Source: [Borrelia] tanukii
GTDB lineage: Bacteria; Spirochaetota; Spirochaetia; Borreliales; Borreliaceae
Direction of reading: 5' to 3'
Length of the DNA: 64,000 bases
Assembly (NCBI RefSeq): GCF_030436345.1
Contig: NZ_CP124038.1
Span: 372,001-436,000 of the forward strand
The notes beneath the pieces are model-generated. The model saw only the letters and a list, made by a program, of their open reading frames with translations. It searched no databases and was not told where the DNA came from. Within the stretch, counting starts at the first letter, position 1, and the number at the start of each line of letters is the position of its first letter. The translations under genes were made by a program, and so were the position numbers. Positions 1 through 8,616 of this stretch are shown in pieces.

Positions 1-225
1 TATAAATCAGGCCCTATGGGGGGAGATCAGCAAATTGGAGCTGAGGTAGCTGAAGGAAACATCTTGGCTATATTCTTCTTTAGAGATCCCCTAACAAGCC
101 AGCCTCACGAACCAGATGTGTCAGCTCTTATTAGGCTTTGCGATGTACATAATGTACCGCTTGCAACCAACGTAAAAACAGCAGAAATTTTAATAAAAGG
201 ACTTGAAGGCTTGATTTCAAAATAG
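1..225 (+). CDS. mgsA: Methylglyoxal synthase, C-terminal half (cut by window start)
   Basis: The reading frame is open from base 1 and ends with TAG at 223-225, so the N-terminal half lies outside the window; the ATG at 16 is internal. The visible part has the family hallmark [10 protein letters not shown] with the catalytic aspartate, then [15 protein letters not shown] with the conserved His, then [11 protein letters not shown], matching the C-terminal half of E. coli MgsA. The enzyme converts dihydroxyacetone phosphate to methylglyoxal, bypassing lower glycolysis when phosphate is scarce. In B. burgdorferi this gene, as I recall, lies next to the c-di-GMP phosphodiesterase pdeA, which would be just left of the window. 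A strong hairpin follows the stop codon. Confidence 0.93.
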   Translation, partial: YKSGPMGGDQQIGAEVAEGNILAIFFFRDPLTSQPHEPDVSALIRLCDVHNVPLATNVKTAEILIKGLEGLISK

Positions 226-258
226 GCTTTAATTTAAAATTAAAGCCTAAAATCAAGC
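209..258. terminator. Nested inverted repeat, probable bidirectional terminator
   Basis: A perfect inner palindrome at 223-249 (arms TAGGCTTTAATTT and its complement around one central base) begins at the mgsA stop codon. It is enclosed by an outer pair, GCTTGATTT at 209-217 and AAATCAAGC at 250-258. It lies between convergent genes (mgsA on plus, lipoprotein on minus ending at 266), so it can end transcripts from both sides. T-rich tracts after the inner stem are short. Confidence 0.6.
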
Positions 259-265
259 ATATAAG

Positions 266-853
266 TTAATTCATTATAATAGGTGAAATTTTTTCAATAC
301 CGTCGATAATATAATTAACGGATTCAAGAAAAGTCTTAGCATCTGCATTATTCTCATCAACTGTAATTTCCAATTTTGAATTTTTAATGTTAAGATCTCT
401 AAAAGTGCCAATAAGATCGCTTTTTGCACCATGCAAATTACTATTTATAATCTTTTTAAAATCAGAGGTAATCCCGACAAAAATAAACGCTTCTTTTCCA
501 GAGATACTAATTGGAGCTTCTCCTGCATAAATATTATCATAAAAATAAACTATTAACTTTGCATCATCTTTTGAAGGTATTGTTTCAAAGTACCCATCTT
601 TTTCAGAAAAATAAAAAGCCTTTATATTTTTTCCCAAACTTTTTCGATCATTTTTTGAATGAACTACTCCCATAGCATGAAAAATATGTCCGATGGTATG
701 TTCATCTATTTTAGAAGCATCATCGAGCTCAGAAGAGTTATTAACTTCTTGCTCCTCAACATATTCATTTGAGCTATCTTTTGAGGTACACGCAATTATT
801 AAAAAAAATAAAAACCCCATTAAATAGTTTTTCAAAAAACCATTTTTATACAT
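266..853 (-). CDS. P22/LA7-type lipoprotein
   Basis: 195 residues. The N-terminus has basic residues, a hydrophobic segment (about 10-21) and a spirochete-style lipobox ending FFLIIAC, with Cys22 the likely lipidated residue; an acidic Ser/Asn-rich tether follows. The mature part contains [18 protein letters not shown] and a conserved C-terminal half ending KISPIIMN, which I recognise as the borrelial P22/LA7 antigen (BB0365 in B31, from memory). It is expected to be an outer-envelope lipoprotein; no enzymatic motif is visible. The ATG at 853 has a GGGAG-type ribosome site just upstream. It stands alone, divergent from the aminopeptidase gene, with its own promoter and a palindrome over the predicted transcription start. 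Confidence 0.88.
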   Translation of the reverse strand: MYKNGFLKNYLMGFLFFLIIACTSKDSSNEYVEEQEVNNSSELDDASKIDEHTIGHIFHAMGVVHSKNDRKSLGKNIKAFYFSEKDGYFETIPSKDDAKLIVYFYDNIYAGEAPISISGKEAFIFVGITSDFKKIINSNLHGAKSDLIGTFRDLNIKNSKLEITVDENNADAKTFLESVNYIIDGIEKISPIIMN

Positions 854-865
854 AAAAATTCTCCC

Positions 866-882
866 TTATGATTTAATCATAA
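866..882. promoter_or_regulatory. 17-bp palindrome at the P22-like lipoprotein start region
   Basis: TTATGATTTAATCATAA has perfect 8-bp arms around one base. It lies directly downstream of the predicted -10 box (885-890) of the minus-strand lipoprotein gene and upstream of its ribosome site, where a repressor operator would lie. AT-rich DNA yields some such repeats by chance. Confidence 0.4.
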
Positions 883-884
883 TA

Positions 885-914
885 TTAATATTAAAATTAA
901 AGGTAAGTTTACAA
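885..914 (-). promoter_or_regulatory. Predicted sigma-70 promoter of the P22-like lipoprotein gene
   Basis: On the minus strand TTGTAA (909-914) and TATTAA (885-890) are separated by 18 bases, placing the transcription start about 25 bases before the ATG at 853. Both boxes are imperfect matches in AT-rich DNA. Confidence 0.42.
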
Positions 915-982
915 TAAATAATTTATTTTGTACACACTTTAAAAATAATTAAAATGTTAAAATAAAATAGGAGGTCTTATTA

Positions 983-2359
983 ATGAAAAAACAAAATCCA
1001 TGGGTATCTTTAAGTGAAGAAGAAAAAAACCAAATTTTCAATTTTTCCGAAGGTTACAAAAAATTTATAAGTAAATTTAAAACAGAAAGAGAAGTTACAT
1101 ACTATGCCCTAGATAAAGCAAAAAAAAGGGGGTTTCTTAACGCTGAGGAGAAAAATAATTTAATGCCAGGCGATAAAATTTTTTACACCTGTAGAGAAAA
1201 ATCTGCCGCTTTTGTTATTATTGGCAAAAATCCTATTGAAAATGGAATGAATTTAATTGTTTCTCATACAGATTCACCAAGACTTGATGCAAAGCCTTCG
1301 CCAATCTCTGAAGAAAACGAACTTGCATTTCTTAAAACCAACTATTACGGGGGAATAAAAAAGTATCAATGGTTATCTACACCCCTTTCAATAAGAGGTG
1401 TGATATTCTTAAAAAATGGAGAAAAGGTTGAAATCAATATTGGTGACAATGAAAATGATCCCATATTTATAATTCCCGACATTTTACCCCATCTTGATAG
1501 AAAAATACAAAGGAATAAAAAATCAGATGAAATTATTGAGGGAGAAAATCTAAAAATTTTAATTGGAAGCCTACCAATCGAAACAAAAGAAAAAGATAAA
1601 GTTAAACTAGCAACTCTGCAGCTAATAAAAGAAAAATACAAAATAGAAGAAGAGGATTTCGTATCATCAGAAATTGAAATAGTGCCCGCAGGAACAGCAA
1701 GAGACGTTGGATTTGACAAAGCTTTAATTGGTGCTTACGGACAAGATGACAAAATATGCGCTTACACTTCACTAGAATCCATATTTGATCTTGAAGAGAC
1801 TCCAAACAAAACAGCTATTTGCTTCCTTGTAGATAAAGAAGAAATTGGTTCAACAGGTTCAACTGGACTAGACTCAAGGTATCTTGAATATTTTGTTTCT
1901 GATATGATCTTTAAAATTAAAAAATCAGAATACAATAATCTTCATGTCCAAAAAGCTTTTTGGAATTCGAAAAGCATCTCTGCTGATGTTTGTGCAGCAA
2001 TAAACCCACTATTTAGCTCAGTTCATGATGAACAAAATGCTCCCAAACTTGGCTATGGTATACCCATAATGAAATACACAGGACATGGTGGAAAAAGTAT
2101 GGCCAGTGATGCTGATGCCGAGCTTGTTTCTTATATTAGGCAATTATTAAATAAAAACAATATAGCCTGGCAAGTAGCAACACTTGGAAAAGTAGAAGAA
2201 GGTGGGGGGGGAACTGTTGCTAAATTCTTAGCTGGCTATGGAATAAGAACAATAGACATGGGGCCTGCTGTTATAAGCATGCATTCTCCAATGGAAATAA
2301 CTTCTAAATTTGATTTATATAATGCTTACTTAGCATACAAAGCTTTCTACAAGGAATAA
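983..2359 (+). CDS. M18-family aspartyl aminopeptidase
   Basis: 458 residues, normal length for M18 (aminopeptidase I) metallopeptidases, which remove N-terminal residues from peptides with a dinuclear metal site in a large cytosolic oligomer. Visible motifs: VSHTDSPRLDAKP (metal-binding His and Asp), FLVDKEEIGSTGSTG (catalytic and metal Glu), DVCAAINP, YTGHGGKSMASDADAE, and a C-terminal GPAVISMHSPMEI carrying the last metal His. The start is set by AGGAGGT shortly before the ATG. Inside the conserved EEGGGGTVAKF loop is a run of eight G (2204-2211), unusual in this AT-rich genome. The next gene starts 7 bases after the stop, so the two are probably co-transcribed. In an auxotrophic parasite it likely serves peptide use. 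Confidence 0.92.
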   Translation: MKKQNPWVSLSEEEKNQIFNFSEGYKKFISKFKTEREVTYYALDKAKKRGFLNAEEKNNLMPGDKIFYTCREKSAAFVIIGKNPIENGMNLIVSHTDSPRLDAKPSPISEENELAFLKTNYYGGIKKYQWLSTPLSIRGVIFLKNGEKVEINIGDNENDPIFIIPDILPHLDRKIQRNKKSDEIIEGENLKILIGSLPIETKEKDKVKLATLQLIKEKYKIEEEDFVSSEIEIVPAGTARDVGFDKALIGAYGQDDKICAYTSLESIFDLEETPNKTAICFLVDKEEIGSTGSTGLDSRYLEYFVSDMIFKIKKSEYNNLHVQKAFWNSKSISADVCAAINPLFSSVHDEQNAPKLGYGIPIMKYTGHGGKSMASDADAELVSYIRQLLNKNNIAWQVATLGKVEEGGGGTVAKFLAGYGIRTIDMGPAVISMHSPMEITSKFDLYNAYLAYKAFYKE

Positions 2360-2366
2360 AATTGCT

Positions 2367-2645
2367 ATGGTAGATTTAGAAACAACAAATAAAATCAAAG
2401 TAGCAGAACATATTGTAGAATGCTTTGGAGGAATCAAAAATATTAAAAACATAAGCAAAGACATAACAAGAATAAAAATTTTAGTAGACAGTAATTCTTT
2501 AGTCAAAAGAGATGATTTAACAAAAAATGACAACATAATAGGAACTATTAAATCTAATGAACTTACAGAAGTTGTAATGAATTTTGAAATAATCGAAGAT
2601 GTTTATAATAAAATTTTATATATGATGAATGATCAAAAACAATAA
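2367..2645 (+). CDS. Orphan PTS EIIB-like domain protein lacking the active-site cysteine
   Basis: 92 residues. Residues 10-80 follow the glucose-family EIIB fold: AEHIVECFGG matches the AELVAALGG helix, and NIKNISKDITRIKILV matches the NIKNLDACITRLRV signature. In true EIIB the Cys before ITR is phosphorylated; here that position is Asp32. There is no EIIC or EIIA part and no membrane segment. It therefore looks like a stand-alone EIIB relative that cannot be phosphorylated on cysteine, perhaps regulatory or a remnant. It starts 7 bases after the aminopeptidase stop and shares its operon. The family assignment rests on motif resemblance only. Confidence 0.7.
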   Translation: MVDLETTNKIKVAEHIVECFGGIKNIKNISKDITRIKILVDSNSLVKRDDLTKNDNIIGTIKSNELTEVVMNFEIIEDVYNKILYMMNDQKQ

Positions 2646-2666
2646 AGCCTCTGCAGAGGCTTTATT
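2641..2666. terminator. Bidirectional intrinsic terminator
   Basis: A perfect 26-bp palindrome (arm AATAAAGCCTCTG) overlaps the end of the EIIB-like gene and abuts the gpsA stop codon at 2667-2669 on the other strand. A GC-rich stem core flanked by A/T tracts on both sides fits termination of both convergent transcripts. Confidence 0.85.
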
Positions 2667-3725
2667 TTATTGTCCAACATCTCTCATGTATTTAATAATA
2701 GCTTCAGACCCCAACTCTTTATTTAAAATTTTATATATAACACTTAACAAGCTATTGGGATTGAGATCGCGATTTAATTCTTTAAAAAGGGAAAAAATCG
2801 ATTTAGCAGCCAAAACTCCCTCTGGCAAATATCCAATTTTTTCAATATTGCTTATCAAGTCATCTATACTAAAAAAGCTTTCTAAAATGTTTTTGCTAAC
2901 AATTTCATTACCAAATCGTCTATTCCTTCCAAACATGCTTCTACAAGTAACATCTAAATCACCTGAACCAGACAAAAATAAAAATGTTTCAATATTTCCT
3001 CCCCCAAGCTCAATTGCAATATCCTTCATATTATTTAAGGACATTGAAAATAAAAATGATTCTGTATTATTACCTATCAAATCAGGATAATTCAATTTAT
3101 ATGCATCTAAAATTCCAAATGCAATTGCAAACACATTTTTTAAAGCTGCTGCTATTTGCACCCCAAAAACATCATTGCTATAAAACAAAGAAATCGGGGT
3201 TTTACTAAACAAATTAATAAACAAGTCTGCATTTTCTCTGTTATTGCTAGCAGCAACAAGTCCTGTTATCACACCAAGTCCAACTTCCTCAGCATGACTT
3301 GGGCCAACAATATAGGTAATTTCATCTTTATATCCTTTCACAACTCTCTCAACAGCTTCAACAACTGTCTGAGTTTTTCCATTAAAAGTAATAAATCCTT
3401 TTGTAAGTATTGCTAATTTTGGCTTTATCTCCAAAGAATGGAAAAATTGATCCAATTTTTTAAAAATATCAACAGTAAAAAGAGACGGCGTTGCAATGAA
3501 AATATAATCAGACTTCGATACAACCTCCAGCAAATCTGAACTTGCAACTAAATTTTTTGGCAATTTAATTCCCTTTAAATATTTGGTATTAACATTATCA
3601 TTATTAATACAATTCTTAACATCTTCTTCAAAAGACCATAAAAAAATATTAAAATCAAATTTATCTGCCAAAGATTTTGCAATAGCTGTCCCCCAAGCGC
3701 CTGCTCCTATTACTGATATTTTCAT
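2667..3725 (-). CDS. gpsA: NAD(P)-dependent glycerol-3-phosphate dehydrogenase
   Basis: 352 residues, typical GpsA length. It interconverts dihydroxyacetone phosphate and sn-glycerol 3-phosphate, linking glycolysis to phospholipid and lipoprotein synthesis in the cytosol. The N-terminus MKISVIGAGAWGTAIA is a Rossmann dinucleotide-binding loop; ILTKGF, YIVGPSHAEEV and IAAALKNVFAIAFG (with the catalytic Lys) follow, then LFLSGSGDLDVTCRS and GRNRRFG. It is the last gene of a minus-strand series running from 10869 to 2667, 17 bases after clpA, and ends on a bidirectional terminator. B. burgdorferi can use host glycerol, so this enzyme sits at a branch point with glycerol metabolism (known for the genus, not shown here). 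Confidence 0.96.
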   Translation of the reverse strand: MKISVIGAGAWGTAIAKSLADKFDFNIFLWSFEEDVKNCINNDNVNTKYLKGIKLPKNLVASSDLLEVVSKSDYIFIATPSLFTVDIFKKLDQFFHSLEIKPKLAILTKGFITFNGKTQTVVEAVERVVKGYKDEITYIVGPSHAEEVGLGVITGLVAASNNRENADLFINLFSKTPISLFYSNDVFGVQIAAALKNVFAIAFGILDAYKLNYPDLIGNNTESFLFSMSLNNMKDIAIELGGGNIETFLFLSGSGDLDVTCRSMFGRNRRFGNEIVSKNILESFFSIDDLISNIEKIGYLPEGVLAAKSIFSLFKELNRDLNPNSLLSVIYKILNKELGSEAIIKYMRDVGQ

Positions 3726-3742
3726 AAATACTCCCTATAACC

Positions 3743-6037
3743 TTATAAAAACTCATATTTTATTGTTTCATCTAAATAGATCTTTATTTTACCAAAATTT
3801 TCAATTTTCTTAAAAAGAATTTCATCTATTAAAAGCTTGCCCACTTCTTTGAATATAAACTTTTTAACACTTTTTAATCCATAACCTTTCCCATAAATCT
3901 TTTCCCGAATATAATCAACAACACTTTTTTCAAAAAAAACATCAAATTTTCTATCTCTCAATATCTTCACAAAACGATTAAGCTCATTAAGAATAATTTT
4001 TTCAAAATCTAATTCGTCAATAGATTTAAATACAAACACATGATCTATTAACTCCAAAAGTTCATTGGGAAATCTCTTCTTCAGCATAAAATTAAAATCA
4101 TTTCCCTCTGCCATTTTATTTTTAAAGCCGATGCTATTAAGCTCATTGCTCTCAGCATTTACACTTATTACTATTAAACTTTCTGATAAACTTACCTTTT
4201 TCCCAAGACCATCAAAAAGTATACCTGTTTTAAACCCCTCCAAAAAAAAATCTAAAACCCTTTTATTACATTTATCAAAATCTGATAGAAAAATAATAGA
4301 ATTAGAAGATTTGTTTAAAAATTTGAAAAATCCAGTAGATTCATAATACCCCTCATTACTTAAAACGGGGCCAATCAATCTATCAAGAGCATTAAAATCT
4401 CCATATTCGCCCATATTAAGACTAAATTTTGGAATTTTAAACTCTTCTGATAAAATATTCGTCAATTTGCATTTTCCGACTCCAAAAGCGCCAATAAAGG
4501 CAAATATGCCAATAGTACTTCTATTGGCAAGCAAATTAAATTTTAATAATTTAATATTTAATATCAAATCAAATACCAAGCTATCATCTACAATAAGCTC
4601 TTTTTTTATTCTATTTTCTAAATTAATCAACAATTCACTATCATACTCTTCAAAATTAAAAATATTAGAACCAACAACGGACTTAATCAGATCACAAACA
4701 TCATCTTTTGTTATAATCCTTTTTATGTTTTCAAGCTTAAACTTAGAACCTAGTTCATCTAAAATATCAAAAGCTTTGTCTGGAAGAAATCTATCTTTAA
4801 TATATTTTTGAGACATAACAATGCAAGCTTGTATTGCCTCATCTGTATATTCTACATTATGATATTTTTCATAATCTTTTTTAATCTCCTGCAAAATATT
4901 ATAGGTGTCGTCAAAATTGGGCTCTTTGAGTTCTATGCTTTGAAACCTTCTCATTAAAGCCTTATCCTTTAAAAAAAATTTTCTATATTCATATTCTGTG
5001 GTAGCTCCAATAAATTTGATTTTTCCCAAAGTAAGAATAGGCTTCAACAAATTAGAAATATCCATGCTGCCAAATGAGGTAGCCCCTGCCCCCACTATCA
5101 TATGGATCTCATCAATAAAAAGAATAACTTTTTTTCTTGAGTTTAAAAAATCTAAAACCCTGTTAATTCTACTCTCAAGATCTCCCCTATATTTAGTGCC
5201 TGAAATAAGCCTACCAATATCAAGAGAATAGATTTCATACCCTATTAAATCCGTTGGAACATTCTGTATTTTTATTTTATATGCAAGACCTTGAATTAAT
5301 ACTGTTTTCCCAACACCAGGTTCTCCAAATAAAATAGGGTTACTTTTATGCTTTCTAAGTATTACCTGGATTAACCGAGACAATTCTTGCTTTCTACCAA
5401 TTAAAGGGTTGCACTTTAAATCCAAAGTATCAATAACGTTTGTTAAAAAATTACCAATAGAGTCTTTATTTTCTAAGAAAATATTATTTTGATCCAACTT
5501 ATCACGATTGTCCTCAAAAATATGAAAGCCTCCTTTACTTTTTGGCGCATTATTATGAATATATTCTTCAATTAATTCACTACCATAGCCTGAATCGGAT
5601 TTAGTATTTAAAGCCAAATAATCATGAACTTCAATAAGTTTGTCAAAAATAGTCAAATTAAAACCTGAATTAACTAACGTATCTAAAATGCTATTTTTTC
5701 TTTTTTTGACAAGCACCCACAATAAATCTTTTTCTTGTATTTTATAAGGTTTTTTATAAAAAAAAAGAACACTAATTATATCGTCATACAAATAATCCAT
5801 ATTAGAAACATAATCTGGGATATAATTGTCTCTTAAGGGGAGCTTGCTAAAAAATTCTTCTAGCTGTTTATTAAGTTTATCAAAGTCAATTGTGCACAAA
5901 TTAAGCAGTTCTTTAACTTTATCGCTTTTAATCAATCCATAAAAAATGTGTTCTTCTGTAAAAACAAGATGCTTAGACTCCATGAAAAACAAAAACGTGT
6001 TAAAAAACAAACAATTTAAAGCTCTTCTGTCATACAT
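3743..6037 (-). CDS. clpA: ClpA-type AAA+ unfoldase with a degenerate second ATPase module
   Basis: 764 residues, ClpA size. An N-terminal Clp-N-like helical region (1-140) precedes AAA module 1, which is intact: Walker A GEPGVGKT (238-245), Walker B LFIDEIH (Asp309, Glu310) and arginine finger ALMRRF (363-364). Module 2 is altered at every key site: Walker A GAFGVGKC (516-523, final Thr/Ser is Cys), Walker B IIFLSDFDK where LLLDEIEK is usual, FPNEL where FRNRL is usual, and sensor-2 GLK (720-722) for GAR. An IGF tripeptide (636-638) lies where ClpA has its ClpP-docking IGL loop. It therefore probably docks ClpP but may hydrolyse ATP only in module 1. No clear ribosome site precedes the ATG; translation is probably coupled to tyrS, whose stop is 10 bases upstream. 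Confidence 0.9.
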   Translation of the reverse strand: MYDRRALNCLFFNTFLFFMESKHLVFTEEHIFYGLIKSDKVKELLNLCTIDFDKLNKQLEEFFSKLPLRDNYIPDYVSNMDYLYDDIISVLFFYKKPYKIQEKDLLWVLVKKRKNSILDTLVNSGFNLTIFDKLIEVHDYLALNTKSDSGYGSELIEEYIHNNAPKSKGGFHIFEDNRDKLDQNNIFLENKDSIGNFLTNVIDTLDLKCNPLIGRKQELSRLIQVILRKHKSNPILFGEPGVGKTVLIQGLAYKIKIQNVPTDLIGYEIYSLDIGRLISGTKYRGDLESRINRVLDFLNSRKKVILFIDEIHMIVGAGATSFGSMDISNLLKPILTLGKIKFIGATTEYEYRKFFLKDKALMRRFQSIELKEPNFDDTYNILQEIKKDYEKYHNVEYTDEAIQACIVMSQKYIKDRFLPDKAFDILDELGSKFKLENIKRIITKDDVCDLIKSVVGSNIFNFEEYDSELLINLENRIKKELIVDDSLVFDLILNIKLLKFNLLANRSTIGIFAFIGAFGVGKCKLTNILSEEFKIPKFSLNMGEYGDFNALDRLIGPVLSNEGYYESTGFFKFLNKSSNSIIFLSDFDKCNKRVLDFFLEGFKTGILFDGLGKKVSLSESLIVISVNAESNELNSIGFKNKMAEGNDFNFMLKKRFPNELLELIDHVFVFKSIDELDFEKIILNELNRFVKILRDRKFDVFFEKSVVDYIREKIYGKGYGLKSVKKFIFKEVGKLLIDEILFKKIENFGKIKIYLDETIKYEFL

Positions 6038-6047
6038 TCAAAATCAA

Positions 6048-7265
6048 CTATAAAACAATTCGTAAAAAATTTTTTTTACCTACTCTTAATTCAATTTCAT
6101 TGTTATTAAAATCCTCTCTAGTAAGGCAATGGTTCTGATCTTCTACCCTTTTACCATTGATATACACTCCTCCAGAATTAATCAATCTTCTACCTTCTGA
6201 CTTGCTGGGCACAATTTTTGAATCTAGCATTAAATTAATCAATAATACTTCTTCTTCTAAACTAGAAAAGCTAAATTTAAAAAATGGAATATTACTTCTA
6301 TCTCCGCTACCTCTAAATGCAGCAAAGGATGCCTCTTGAACTTTCAAGGCTTCCGCCTCTCCATGAACAATTTTAGTTATTTCAAAAGCTAAAATCTCTT
6401 TGGCTTTATTTAAGGAATTTCCCTTAAAATTTGAAATTAATTCAATCTCATCTTCTTCTAAAAAAGTAAAAAGGTATAAAAAAGTTTTCACATCAGAATC
6501 TGAAGTGTTTCTAAAATACTGATAAAAATCATAAATACTGTAAAGACTAGAATCAAGATAAACAGCACCTTTTTCTGATTTACCCATTTTTTTTCCATCA
6601 CTTCTTGTAATTAATGGAAAAGTAAGCCCAAAAGCTTCCGTTCCAAATTTTCTTCTAATTAAGTCAACACCTGAGATAATATTTCCCCATTGATCATCAC
6701 CACCAATTTGAAGTCGACAATTTTTAAGCTTATTAAGCATATAATAATCATAAGACTGCAAAAGCTGATAATTAAACTCAATAAATGAAAGTCCAACATC
6801 TAGCCTTCTTTTATAAGTTTCAAAGCTTAACATACGATTAACAGAGAAATGAATGCCAATATCTCTTAAAAATTCAATATAATTGAGATTGTCTAACCAA
6901 TTTGAATTATGAACAAAACATCTTGAACTAAACTTTGTTATTCTTTCAAGTTGATTTTTTATTGACAAAGCATTCTTGCTAATCTCTTCTGAAGATAAAA
7001 TCTTTCTCATCTCACTTTTTCCAGAAGGATCGCCTATTTTTGTTGTAGAATCTCCAATCAAAACAATTGGCATGTGACCATGTTGTCTAAGATGCATCAT
7101 CGCTAAAAAAGGAATCAAATGACCAATATGAAGAGAACTAGATGTTGCATCAACTCCTGCATAAAAAACTATTTTTTCTCTATCCATTAAATCACTTAAA
7201 ACTTTCAAAGATGTACATTGCTTTAAAAATCCACGCTTATGTAAAAGATTTAAAGCAAGATTCAT
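6048..7265 (-). CDS. tyrS: Tyrosyl-tRNA synthetase
   Basis: 405 residues, normal bacterial TyrRS length. It charges tRNA-Tyr with tyrosine. The class I signature is SSLHIGHLIP near residue 45 and the second catalytic motif is KKMGKSEKG near 228; YQLLQSYDYY and QIGGDDQWGNI form the tyrosine pocket. The C-terminal 65 residues are an S4-like RNA-binding domain (VPSKSEGRRLINSGGVYING). Its ATG overlaps the glyS stop codon (ATGA at 7262-7265), showing translational coupling in a cluster of three synthetases. Confidence 0.97.
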   Translation of the reverse strand: MNLALNLLHKRGFLKQCTSLKVLSDLMDREKIVFYAGVDATSSSLHIGHLIPFLAMMHLRQHGHMPIVLIGDSTTKIGDPSGKSEMRKILSSEEISKNALSIKNQLERITKFSSRCFVHNSNWLDNLNYIEFLRDIGIHFSVNRMLSFETYKRRLDVGLSFIEFNYQLLQSYDYYMLNKLKNCRLQIGGDDQWGNIISGVDLIRRKFGTEAFGLTFPLITRSDGKKMGKSEKGAVYLDSSLYSIYDFYQYFRNTSDSDVKTFLYLFTFLEEDEIELISNFKGNSLNKAKEILAFEITKIVHGEAEALKVQEASFAAFRGSGDRSNIPFFKFSFSSLEEEVLLINLMLDSKIVPSKSEGRRLINSGGVYINGKRVEDQNHCLTREDFNNNEIELRVGKKNFLRIVL

Positions 7266-8599
7266 TTATTAAAATCCTCTTTGTAATTTAAAATCTCTGT
7301 TTTAATGTATGAATATAAGTCATTAATAACAATTCTTTTCTGGGTCATATGATTTCTTTCTCTAACAGTAACTGTTTCATCTTCAATAGTGTTGTAGTCT
7401 ACTGTTACACAATAAGGAGTTCCTATTTCATCTTGACGTCTATATCTTTTACCTATTGTTCCGCTGTCATCGTAAAATATATGAAAATCATCGCAAAGCT
7501 CCATATAAATCCTTCTGGCAACTTCAACAAGCTCAACTTTTTTAACAAGAGGAAATATAGCAATTTTGTAAGGAGCCAACTTAGGGTGTAATCGCAAAAC
7601 AATACGCTTATCTCCATCTGAGAGTTCCTCCTCAGCATAAGCATCACAAAGAGCCATTAAAACAGACCTTGTAAGCCCAGCAGAAGTTTCAATAACATAA
7701 GGCACATATCTCTCTTTTGTCAACAAATCATGATACTCAAATATTTTGGGTTTGTTAGAAAATTTAGAATGCTGAGTTAAATCATAATTACCCCTGTTGT
7801 GAATACCTTCTACTTCTTGAAATCCAAATGGAAATTCATACTCAATATCAAATGCGGATTTTGCATAATGAGCAAGTTGTGTTGAATCATGAGCTTTAAA
7901 TCTTAATCTATCGGGCCTAATTTTAAGAGTTTCTACAAAAAAATTCATTCTATTTTGCTGCCAATAGCAAAACCATTCATCTATTTGCTTGGGATGAACA
8001 AAAAACTGCATTTCCATTTGCTCAAACTCACAAGTTCTAAATATAAAATTTTTAGTAACTATTTCATTTCTAAACGCTTTACCTACTTGAGCAATTCCAA
8101 AAGGAATCTTAAGCCTTGAAGAATCCAAAACATTCCTAAAATTAATAAAAATTCCTTGTGCTGTCTCAGGCCTTAAATAAATCTCACTAGAACTGTCCTC
8201 TACTACTCCAATATGAGTCTTAAACATTAAATTAAAACTTCTTGGAGAAGTAAAATTATTCCCAACTTTGCAATTTGGACAATTTTTTGACAAATCAACA
8301 AAATCAGCTCTAAATCTACTTTTACAATCTTTGCAATCAATCATAGAATCCGAAAAACCATCAATATGCCCAGATGCTTTCCAAACTTCAGGTCGCATAA
8401 AAATAGCGCTATCTAAGCCTACAATATTTTCATGCAAGTACACCATGCTCTTCCACCACTCTTTTTTTATATTTTTTTTAAGCTCAACTCCCAAAGGACC
8501 ATAATCCCAAGCTCCCGAAAGACCTCCATAAACCTCTGAAGACTGAAATACAAACCCTTTTCTTTTTGCAAGAGAAATAATTTCTTCCATTCTAACCAT
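7262..8599 (-). CDS. glyS: Glycyl-tRNA synthetase, single-chain alpha2 type
   Basis: 445 residues. Class II synthetase of the single-subunit (eukaryote/Gram-positive-like) type rather than the two-subunit E. coli type. Evidence: GFVFQSSEVYGGLSGAWDYGPLG near the N-terminus, a CKDCKSRFRAD..CPNC zinc-knuckle-like insertion near residues 90-115, class II motif 2 RPETAQGIF / GKAFRNEI and motif 3 ETSAGLTRSVL. The anticodon-binding domain is the C-terminal 100 residues. A second ATG nine bases downstream (MEEIIS) is an alternative start. It lies 17 bases after gltX and overlaps tyrS by 4 bases. Confidence 0.96.
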   Translation of the reverse strand: MVRMEEIISLAKRKGFVFQSSEVYGGLSGAWDYGPLGVELKKNIKKEWWKSMVYLHENIVGLDSAIFMRPEVWKASGHIDGFSDSMIDCKDCKSRFRADFVDLSKNCPNCKVGNNFTSPRSFNLMFKTHIGVVEDSSSEIYLRPETAQGIFINFRNVLDSSRLKIPFGIAQVGKAFRNEIVTKNFIFRTCEFEQMEMQFFVHPKQIDEWFCYWQQNRMNFFVETLKIRPDRLRFKAHDSTQLAHYAKSAFDIEYEFPFGFQEVEGIHNRGNYDLTQHSKFSNKPKIFEYHDLLTKERYVPYVIETSAGLTRSVLMALCDAYAEEELSDGDKRIVLRLHPKLAPYKIAIFPLVKKVELVEVARRIYMELCDDFHIFYDDSGTIGKRYRRQDEIGTPYCVTVDYNTIEDETVTVRERNHMTQKRIVINDLYSYIKTEILNYKEDFNK

Positions 8600-8616
8600 A
8601 AAAATATCCTTAATAA

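Noticed and set aside
16-225. Separate small ORF starting at ATG 16
   Set aside because: The frame is open to base 1 and the translated sequence is the C-terminal half of methylglyoxal synthase; the ATG is internal.
2629-3090. 153-codon plus-strand frame opposite gpsA
   Set aside because: Antisense to a confidently identified gene, no ribosome site, and it runs through a terminator palindrome.
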